From assembly GCA_046045995.1 (NCBI GenBank), contig JBJOKR010000072.1, positions 1 through 20,868 on the forward strand: 20,868 bases of DNA. Direction: 5' to 3'. A program made the position numbers and the translations under genes. Below, piece by piece: positions 15,849 through 20,868 of this stretch (position 1 is the first letter of the stretch; every line of letters begins with the position of its first letter). A model generated the notes under the pieces. It was not told the DNA's origin, ran no database searches, and saw nothing but the letters and a program-made list of their open reading frames with translations. Origin of the DNA: Indioceanicola sp046045995 (GTDB taxonomy: Bacteria; Pseudomonadota; Alphaproteobacteria; Azospirillales; Azospirillaceae).

Positions 15849-15866
15849 CTGAACCTAATCTGTCAC
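15849..15866 (+). promoter_or_regulatory. Possible distal Pho box (half-perfect)
   Basis: CTGAACC-TAAT-CTGTCAC: two heptamers with a 4-base AT-rich spacer. The second half matches CTGTCAC fully and the first only 4 of 7. It has the same strand and register as the better box 60 bp downstream, and no -10 follows it. It might be an accessory PhoB site, or chance. Confidence 0.35.
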
Positions 15867-15908
15867 ATTGCGCCCTTCAAGGCCGCCCATGGCGGGCAAG
15901 GGCCGACA

Positions 15909-15942
15909 CCGTCAGATTTCTGTAGCACTCCCCCGGTATAAC
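15909..15942 (+). promoter_or_regulatory. Pho-box promoter for phoX-phoD
   Basis: CCGTCAG-ATTT-CTGTAGC (15909-15926) has the layout of a PhoB box: direct heptamers 11 bp apart with an AT-rich 4-base spacer. About 10 of 14 half-site positions match CTGTCA(T/C). TATAAC (15937-15942) begins 10 bp after it, the standard distance when the Pho box replaces the -35. Both the box and the spacing can be read directly. Control by phosphate starvation is inferred and supported by the two alkaline phosphatase genes that follow. Confidence 0.62.
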
Positions 15943-16185
15943 CGCGCCAATCCCGGATCGATGCGCGGTCCCGCCCGATAGCCCGTGCGCCAGCCCTTGG
16001 GCCCTTGCGCCGGAACGCTTCCGCCCTGGTCCCGGCCGGTCCTCCCGACCCCGGCCCCGTCGATCCGGGTTGCGCGGCGTTCCGACGCGATGGCAGGTTC
16101 GGTCGCACGAACTATCCTATCTGGCGGTGCTGCACCTGAAGATCCGCCGACCCGACAAACCGCCGACCCGTTCCGGAGTGCCCGC

Positions 16186-18261
16186 ATGACGACCGCCCCC
16201 GCTTCCCCCGGCCCCGCCCTGACCCATGACGCCTTCGATGCGACCCAGGATCGGCCGCTCAGCCCGGCTGCCGCCCCGACCATCGGCGATGTCGTGCAAC
16301 GCCGGCTGGGCCGGCGCGACATCCTGCGCGGTCTGGCGGCGACGACGGCGCTGGCCGCGGTGATGCCGCCCCTGAGCCTGGCCACCAGCCGGCCGGCCGC
16401 GGCGTCCGGGGAAGCCGGCGTGGGTGGGGCCACCCCGTCCTTCGGCTTCGCGGAGGTTCCCCATGGCGTGGACCGCACCCACCATGTGGCGGGCGGGCAC
16501 AATGCGGACATCCTGATCCGCTGGGGCGACCCGGTCTTCGCCGATGCCCCGGCCTTCGACGCCTATGCCCAAGCCGCGGACAAGCAGAAGAAGCAATTCG
16601 GCTACAACTGCGACTTCGTCGGCTTCCTGCCCCTGCCCCAGGGGTCGGACTCGGCCGATCACGGCCTGCTTTGGGTGAATCACGAATACACGGTGCGGGA
16701 GGTGATGTTCCCCGGCTTCGTGCCGGACGGTGTGATCATCATGACGCCACAGATGATCATGGAGCGCTACACCCAGGAGATCGCGGAGATGGAGATGGCC
16801 GCCCATGGCGGCACCATCGTGGAGGTGAAGCGGGGGGCCGACGGCAAGTGGTCCTATCTGAAGGACAGCAGCTTCAACCGCCGCATCACCGCCAGCGACA
16901 CGAAGTTCACCATCACCGGTCCCGCAGCCGGCCATGCCCGCATGCGTACCAGCGCCGATGCGGAAGGCAAGACCGTCACCGGCATGGTCAACAATTGCGC
17001 CGGCGGCGTCACGCCCTGGGGCACATTCCTGACCTGTGAGGAGAATTTCGACGGCTACTTCATTGGGACGCTGGACCGCACCCATCCGGAACAGCGCAAC
17101 TACGACCGCTACGGCGTGCCGGGCCAGTGGTACCAGTGGGGCCGCTATGATCCCCGCTGGGATGTGAACAAGGAACCCAATGAGGCCAACCGCTTCGGCT
17201 GGGTGGTGGAGGTCGATCCCTACGATCCTGCCTCCACCCCGCGCAAGCACACGGCGCTGGGCCGGTTCAAGCATGAGGGCGCCGGTGTCGTCGTCAACAA
17301 GGATGGCCGTGTCGTCGTCTATATGGGCGACGACCAGCAGTTCGAGTATGTCTACCGGTTCGTCTCCAAGGGCACGATGGGCAGCGACCGCAAGGCGAAC
17401 ATGGAGCTGCTGACCGACGGCACGCTCTATGCCGCCCGCTACAATGACGATGGCAGCCTGACCTGGCTGCCCCTGGTCCAGGGCCAGGGCCCGCTTGTCG
17501 CCGCCAACGGCTTCAAGGACCAGGGCGATGTGGTCATCAACGCCCGCTATGCCGCCACCCTGATGGGGGCCACCCGCATGGACCGGCCGGAAGATGTGGA
17601 GGTCAATCCCAAGACCGGCAAGGTCTATGCGATGCTGACCAACAACGAAGCCCGCCGCCCGGCCGATCCGGCGGTCTATCCCGCCGTCGGCCATGTGAAC
17701 GCCGCCAATCCGCGGGCCATGAATGTCTGGGGCCATATCGTGGAAATGACGCCGCCGAACGGCGATCATGCGGCGGAAACCTTCCGCTGGGAGATCCTGG
17801 TGAAGGCCGGCAATCCTGGCGATCCGATGCAGCAGGCCAGCTTCAACCCCGGCACCAGCGGCAACGGCTGGTTCGCCTGCCCGGACAACTGCGCCATCGA
17901 CCATCAGGGCCGCCTGTGGGTCGCCACCGACCAGGGCAGCAAGTGGACCTATGCCAGCGGTGTGGCCGACGGCCTGTTCGCGCTGGAGACGGAGGGGCCG
18001 GCCCGCGGCACGGCCAAGCGCTTCTTCCGGGTGCCGGTGGGGGCGGAGCTGTGCGGCCCCTGCTTCAGCCCGGATGACAAGGCCCTGTTCGTGGCCATCC
18101 AGCATCCCGGCATCGACGGGGTGGAGCAGTTCACCAAAAGCGGTGACCGCGCCAGCTTTGCCGACCCGGGCACCCGTTGGCCCGATTTCGATGACAAGGT
18201 GCCGCCGCGGCCCAGCGTCGTCGTCATCACCCGGCAGGATGGCGGTATCGTCGGGACCTGA
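16186..18261 (+). CDS. phoX: Alkaline phosphatase PhoX family (DUF839), Tat-exported
   Basis: This is a 691-aa protein starting at ATG 16186 with GGAG 8 bases upstream; upstream in-frame GTG 15985 is not favoured. The N-terminus has a Tat signal GRRDILRGL (R43-R44), then a hydrophobic stretch and Ala-rich cleavage region. The PhoX/DUF839 framework includes LLWVNHEYT (~162-169), NNCAGGVTPWGTFLTCEENF (~270-289), FGWVVEVDPYDP, GDDQQFEYVYRFV and PDNCAIDHQGRLWVATDQG. PhoX enzymes are Ca/Fe-dependent monoesterases active on many organic phosphates in the periplasm or outside the cell. It is followed after 63 bp by phoD in the same direction and preceded by the Pho-box promoter. Confidence 0.93.
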   Translation: MTTAPASPGPALTHDAFDATQDRPLSPAAAPTIGDVVQRRLGRRDILRGLAATTALAAVMPPLSLATSRPAAASGEAGVGGATPSFGFAEVPHGVDRTHHVAGGHNADILIRWGDPVFADAPAFDAYAQAADKQKKQFGYNCDFVGFLPLPQGSDSADHGLLWVNHEYTVREVMFPGFVPDGVIIMTPQMIMERYTQEIAEMEMAAHGGTIVEVKRGADGKWSYLKDSSFNRRITASDTKFTITGPAAGHARMRTSADAEGKTVTGMVNNCAGGVTPWGTFLTCEENFDGYFIGTLDRTHPEQRNYDRYGVPGQWYQWGRYDPRWDVNKEPNEANRFGWVVEVDPYDPASTPRKHTALGRFKHEGAGVVVNKDGRVVVYMGDDQQFEYVYRFVSKGTMGSDRKANMELLTDGTLYAARYNDDGSLTWLPLVQGQGPLVAANGFKDQGDVVINARYAATLMGATRMDRPEDVEVNPKTGKVYAMLTNNEARRPADPAVYPAVGHVNAANPRAMNVWGHIVEMTPPNGDHAAETFRWEILVKAGNPGDPMQQASFNPGTSGNGWFACPDNCAIDHQGRLWVATDQGSKWTYASGVADGLFALETEGPARGTAKRFFRVPVGAELCGPCFSPDDKALFVAIQHPGIDGVEQFTKSGDRASFADPGTRWPDFDDKVPPRPSVVVITRQDGGIVGT

Positions 18262-18324
18262 CCGGGTCCGACCTCCGCCCTTGCCATTCGCCGCCGTTTC
18301 CACGTCTTGCCCCAAGGCGTTCCG

Positions 18325-19926
18325 ATGATCCGCAGCCCCGGTCCCCGTCCCCAGCTCAGCCGTCGCCAGCTCCTCCACCGGTTCGGGGGTGCTGCGGCGG
18401 TCGCCTTCTCCCTGCCGGCGGTGACCTGGACCGCGCTGGCGGCACCGATCTTCCTGGATTGGCCGTTCCAGCTTGGCATCGCGTCGGGGGAGCCGACCCA
18501 TGATGGTGTCGTCCTCTGGACCCGGCTAGCCCCCCGGCCGTTCGAGCCCGGATCCGGCATGCCCATGGCCCCGGTGGAGGTGGGTTGGGAGATCGCGGAG
18601 GATGAACGGTTCCGCACCATCGCCCAGAGCGGGACAGCGGTCGCCCGGCCCGAGCTGGGCCATGCGGTGCATGTGGAGGTGGCGGGGCTTCAGCCGAACC
18701 GCCCCTACTGGTACCGGTTCACGGCGGGGGCGGAGCGTAGCAATCCCGGCCGAACCCGCACCCTGCCGCCACCGGGCGCCCCGGTGGACAAGGTGCGCTT
18801 CGCCGTGGCCGGCTGCCAGAACTTCGAACAGGGCTATTACGACGCCTTCCGCCACCTGAGCCGGGAAGGGGTGGACTTCGTCTACCACTATGGCGACTAT
18901 ATCTATGAATACCGCACGCGGCACAGCATGCGGGACTGGCATAGCAATGAAATCGGCGCCGTACCGCGCAAGCATCACGGGGATGAGATCTATTCCCTGG
19001 ATGACTATCGGCGCCGCTATGCCCAGTACAAGATGGATGTGGACCTGCAGGCCGCCCATGCCGCGGCACCCTGGTTCATGGTCTGGGACGATCATGAAAT
19101 CGACAACAATTGGGCTGCCGCCCAGGATGAGGATGGAACACCGCCGGATGTGTTCGGCTTGCGCCGGGCGGTGGCGGCCCAGGCCTATTATGAGAACATG
19201 CCCTTCCGCCGCCGAGCCTTCCCCCAGGGGCCTGCCATGCGGATCCACCAGCAGACGGGGATCGGCGACCTGATCGCCTTCAACCTGTGCGACACGCGGC
19301 AGTTCCGGTCCGACCAGCCCTGCAATGACGGGTTCAAGGCGCCTTGCGGCGACATCGACCTGGCCGATGCGACCCTGCTGGGGGCGGCGCAGGAGGCCTG
19401 GCTGTTCGACAACCTGGCAAAGTCCCGCCAGCGCTGGAACGTGATCGCCCAGCAGGTGATCATGATGTCCATCGATTACGGGTCCGCCGACTCGGCCCGG
19501 CGCAACCTGGATGCCTGGGACGGATACCGGGCGGCCCGCCGCCGTCTGGTCGACCATATCCAGCAAGCGAAGGTGAAGAACACGATCGTCCTGACCGGTG
19601 ATACCCATCAACACCATGTGGGCATGGTGACCCGCACCGATGATGATCCGGACAGCGGCGGTGTGGCCGTGGAATTCGGCGCCACCTCCATCTCCTCCAA
19701 CGGCGATGGTGGCGAAGCGCGGCGGGAGTATCCCACCATCCTTAGCCGTAACGGCCATCTGAAGCTGCTGAACGACCAGCGCGGCTATCAGGTGCATGAG
19801 GTGACGCCCACCACCTGGACCACCCATTGCCGGGTCATGGACCGGGTGGAGGTGCCGGGCGGAACCCTGTCCACCCGCGCCAGCTTCGTGGTGGAAGCCG
19901 GCAAGTCGGAGGTGGCGCCCGCCTGA
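18325..19926 (+). CDS. phoD: PhoD family alkaline phosphatase/phosphodiesterase, Tat-exported
   Basis: This is a 533-aa protein. ATG 18325 is chosen because AAGG lies 7 bases upstream; a TTG at 18307 is unlikely. The Tat motif is SRRQLLHRF (R13-R14), with cleavage near ALAA at ~43. The PhoD N-terminal domain starts FQLGIASGEPTHDGVVLWTRL. The catalytic metallophosphatase domain shows VAGCQNF (C164), HYGDYIYEY (D191), WDDHEIDNN (D255-N262) and LTGDTHQHH (~D426-H430). PhoD enzymes use Fe/Ca and cleave phosphomono- and diesters. It lies directly downstream of phoX (63-bp gap), so both are probably co-transcribed from the same Pho-type promoter. Confidence 0.95.
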   Translation: MIRSPGPRPQLSRRQLLHRFGGAAAVAFSLPAVTWTALAAPIFLDWPFQLGIASGEPTHDGVVLWTRLAPRPFEPGSGMPMAPVEVGWEIAEDERFRTIAQSGTAVARPELGHAVHVEVAGLQPNRPYWYRFTAGAERSNPGRTRTLPPPGAPVDKVRFAVAGCQNFEQGYYDAFRHLSREGVDFVYHYGDYIYEYRTRHSMRDWHSNEIGAVPRKHHGDEIYSLDDYRRRYAQYKMDVDLQAAHAAAPWFMVWDDHEIDNNWAAAQDEDGTPPDVFGLRRAVAAQAYYENMPFRRRAFPQGPAMRIHQQTGIGDLIAFNLCDTRQFRSDQPCNDGFKAPCGDIDLADATLLGAAQEAWLFDNLAKSRQRWNVIAQQVIMMSIDYGSADSARRNLDAWDGYRAARRRLVDHIQQAKVKNTIVLTGDTHQHHVGMVTRTDDDPDSGGVAVEFGATSISSNGDGGEARREYPTILSRNGHLKLLNDQRGYQVHEVTPTTWTTHCRVMDRVEVPGGTLSTRASFVVEAGKSEVAPA

Positions 19927-19950
19927 AAACAGGTTCGGCGGGTGATCTGT

Positions 19951-19964
19951 TTGATCTGCGTCAA
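19951..19964 (+). promoter_or_regulatory. FNR/FixK/CRP-family anaerobox
   Basis: TTGATCTGCGTCAA matches 9 of 10 conserved bases of TTGAT-N4-ATCAA and is a near-perfect inverted repeat. If it is centred at -41.5 (class II), transcription would start near 19999. A weak -10 (TAGGGT, 19987-19992) is in place and the start codon of the next gene is 22 bases further. The site is clear. Which regulator binds is inferred. Confidence 0.75.
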
Positions 19965-20020
19965 GGTTTCGGCAGCCCGCCCGGGTTAGGGTCCATCCAT
20001 CGCTTCAGGGGGACCCACCC

Positions 20021-20209
20021 ATGCCGACCGCCGCCAATGCCGACCTTTCCGGCTTCGCCCTTTTGGCCCATGTCATGGGCATGGCCGCCCGTGGTCGCGG
20101 CGAAACCGCCGTGGACAATCCGTTCCCGGAAGAACCCGAAGCCTCTGCCGCGTGGCTGGACGGCTGGATGCGGGCCCTGCCGATCGGCGGCCTTGCCCTG
20201 GTGCGGTGA
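20021..20209 (+). CDS. Small Rmf-like protein (putative ribosome modulation factor family)
   Basis: This 62-aa protein has AGGGGGA 7 bases before the ATG. The pattern resembles the short Rmf family of alphaproteobacteria: a helix with spaced Gly/Ala (HVMGMAARGRGETA), then NPFPEEPEA and AAWLDGWMRAL (compare G..A...G....NPY......W..GW). Rmf proteins dimerise or hibernate 70S ribosomes in slow growth. The FNR-type site just upstream would place this gene under oxygen control, which fits a hibernation role. The similarity is by eye and modest. It could instead be an unrelated small stress protein. Confidence 0.55.
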   Translation: MPTAANADLSGFALLAHVMGMAARGRGETAVDNPFPEEPEASAAWLDGWMRALPIGGLALVR

Positions 20210-20347
20210 TCCCGGGGTCCGTGAAACGCCGGACGGCTCCCGGTGATGGTTTGGCCCGTATGGACTGGATTCGACGGATTCGGGCCCAGCACCCCCTCGA
20301 TTCCTTAACCTCCCTGGATTACGCTTCCCCTATGGCAGGGTGACAGC

Positions 20348-20665
20348 ATGGCGATGGGGTCAGGCGCACCCCGCCCCCCGGGATGTGAGATGCGCGACCA
20401 TCTGCCCCCTATCGACATTGATACACTGGACCCGGCCGATTCCGCGGTACCACCTGGCATGGCCCCGACGGCGGACCCCGCGGTCGCCGGGATGGCCCGG
20501 GCGGTATACCCGGCGGGCGACCCCGGCCCGACCTTCCGCGCCGGGGAAAAGGGAAAGATCCATGTCGGCCCGATATCCCCGCGGACCGGTCTTCTTCTGG
20601 CCTTGGGCTTCAGCTTGGCCTTTTGGGGCGTCGTGGCCTGGCTTGCCATCGCGTGGTGGGGTTGA
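20348..20665 (+). CDS. Small single-span membrane protein, unknown function
   Basis: This 105-aa product has AGGG 7 bases before ATG 20348; ATG 20390 is a shorter alternative. The N-terminal ~75 residues are polar and rich in Pro, Asp and Ala (PPIDIDTLDPADSA). The C-terminus is one strong hydrophobic helix (LLLALGFSLAF...WLAIAWW, ~82-104) ending right at the stop, like a tail-anchored protein. No family was recognised. The IS110 transposase end lies 105 bp downstream, but the gene seems to stop naturally before it. Confidence 0.5.
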   Translation: MAMGSGAPRPPGCEMRDHLPPIDIDTLDPADSAVPPGMAPTADPAVAGMARAVYPAGDPGPTFRAGEKGKIHVGPISPRTGLLLALGFSLAFWGVVAWLAIAWWG

Positions 20666-20769
20666 CAGCGCTGACAGCTGTTGGGGTCGGCAGGGGGAGC
20701 CGATGCCGGGCCGCGCTGGCGCTTGCCCGACATACAAGTCTGCCGTAGCAACTGTGATCTCGGCCTTTG
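20666..20769. mobile_element. Presumed end of the IS110-type element (boundary unknown)
   Basis: This stretch lies between the stop of the 105-aa gene and the transposase stop and should contain the end of the IS. It starts with a small palindrome-rich segment (GACAGCGCTGACAGCTGT around 20664-20681). No definite terminus or target duplication can be read. Confidence 0.35.
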
Positions 20770-20868
20770 TCAGCTGTTTCGTGGCGTCCAATCCTTGTTG
20801 TTGTGGACCATGGCGTTGAGGGCGACGAGGAGGCGGCGCATGGTTGCGACGATGGCGAGTTTGTGGGG
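20770..20868 (-). CDS. IS110-family transposase, C-terminal end (partial)
   Basis: The last 32 codons of a leftward gene run off the right edge. The peptide HKLAIVATMRRLLVALNAMV followed by a short tail (DWTPRNS, then TGA at 20772-20770) matches the conserved C-terminus of DEDD transposases of the IS110/IS902 family (compare P.K.A..A.MRKLL..LNAM). The catalytic RuvC-like part is outside the window, so intactness is unknown. IS110 elements usually lack clear terminal inverted repeats, and none was identified here. Confidence 0.75.
   Translation of the reverse strand, partial: PHKLAIVATMRRLLVALNAMVHNNKDWTPRNS

Larger units (their letters stand above)
15738..16185. other. 448-bp divergent regulatory region between the BMP operon and phoX
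   Basis: No convincing gene lies here, although the phoX frame stays open back to GTG 15985. It holds two PhoB-box-like direct repeats in the phoX orientation (15849-15866 and 15909-15926), the second with a well-placed -10. This leaves a leader of about 240 bases before the phoX ATG. On the minus strand a weak TTGAAG-17-TAGGTT pair overlaps the first repeat and could serve the BMP operon. Confidence 0.6.

Noticed and set aside
15985..16185. Upstream GTG start for phoX adding 67 residues
   Set aside because: ATG 16186 has a GGAG at good spacing and already provides a full Tat signal peptide. The extra residues are Pro/Arg-rich without features.
16117..18501. Very long open frame (794 codons) antisense to phoX
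   Set aside because: It is a high-GC shadow frame. Its translation is low-complexity (His, Gly, Asp, Arg rich) with no domain, while phoX on the other strand has complete motifs.
18526..19827. 433-codon frame antisense to phoD
   Set aside because: Shadow frame; phoD motifs on the plus strand are complete.
20307..20325. Possible CtrA site (TTAA ... ATTA) before the small membrane protein gene
   Set aside because: The spacing and second half do not fit TTAA-N7-TTAA.

Overview
The window is high-GC DNA with almost no non-coding space and the gene content of an alphaproteobacterium. The FliG, bacterioferritin and DedA types, the FNR/FixK-type site and the Fur site all fit a Rhodospirillales (Azospirillum-like) chromosome, but that placement is inference from style and gene content. 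No tRNA, rRNA, CRISPR array or prophage was seen. The only mobile DNA is the tail of an IS110-type transposase at the right edge.

Left part (1-5968). The 3' part of a degenerate-GGDEF/intact-EAL c-di-GMP phosphodiesterase overlaps a predicted outer-membrane beta-barrel gene. Four leftward genes follow: bacterioferritin-associated ferredoxin (bfd, with a sigma70 promoter whose spacer holds a Fur-like box), a membrane-anchored or secreted histidine phosphatase, a stand-alone fliG, and bacterioferritin (bfr, with its own terminator). A rightward MaoC-type hydratase comes next.

Middle (5969-10900). Two small paralogous proteins of unknown function (69 and 78 aa) flank a DedA membrane protein. 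The second ends in a clear intrinsic terminator. Then comes a leftward two-gene unit: periplasmic 2',3'-cyclic phosphodiesterase/3'-nucleotidase (CpdB type), overlapping by 4 bp a nucleoside 2-deoxyribosyltransferase. A small PilZ-like gene lies divergent from it.

Right part (10902-20868). A leftward four-gene operon encodes a BMP-family nucleoside-type ABC importer: binding protein, double ATPase and two permeases. Divergent from it is a rightward pair of Tat-exported alkaline phosphatases, PhoX and PhoD, behind a PhoB-box-like promoter. After these come a 62-aa Rmf-like protein preceded by an FNR/FixK-type palindrome, a 105-aa single-span membrane protein, and the IS110 tail.

How the genes may work together (inference): PhoX, PhoD and CpdB would strip phosphate from organic phosphates and nucleotides outside the cytoplasm. 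The BMP importer would bring in the resulting nucleosides, and the deoxyribosyltransferase would process them. The region therefore looks like a phosphorus/nucleoside scavenging neighbourhood, next to iron storage, c-di-GMP and low-oxygen functions.
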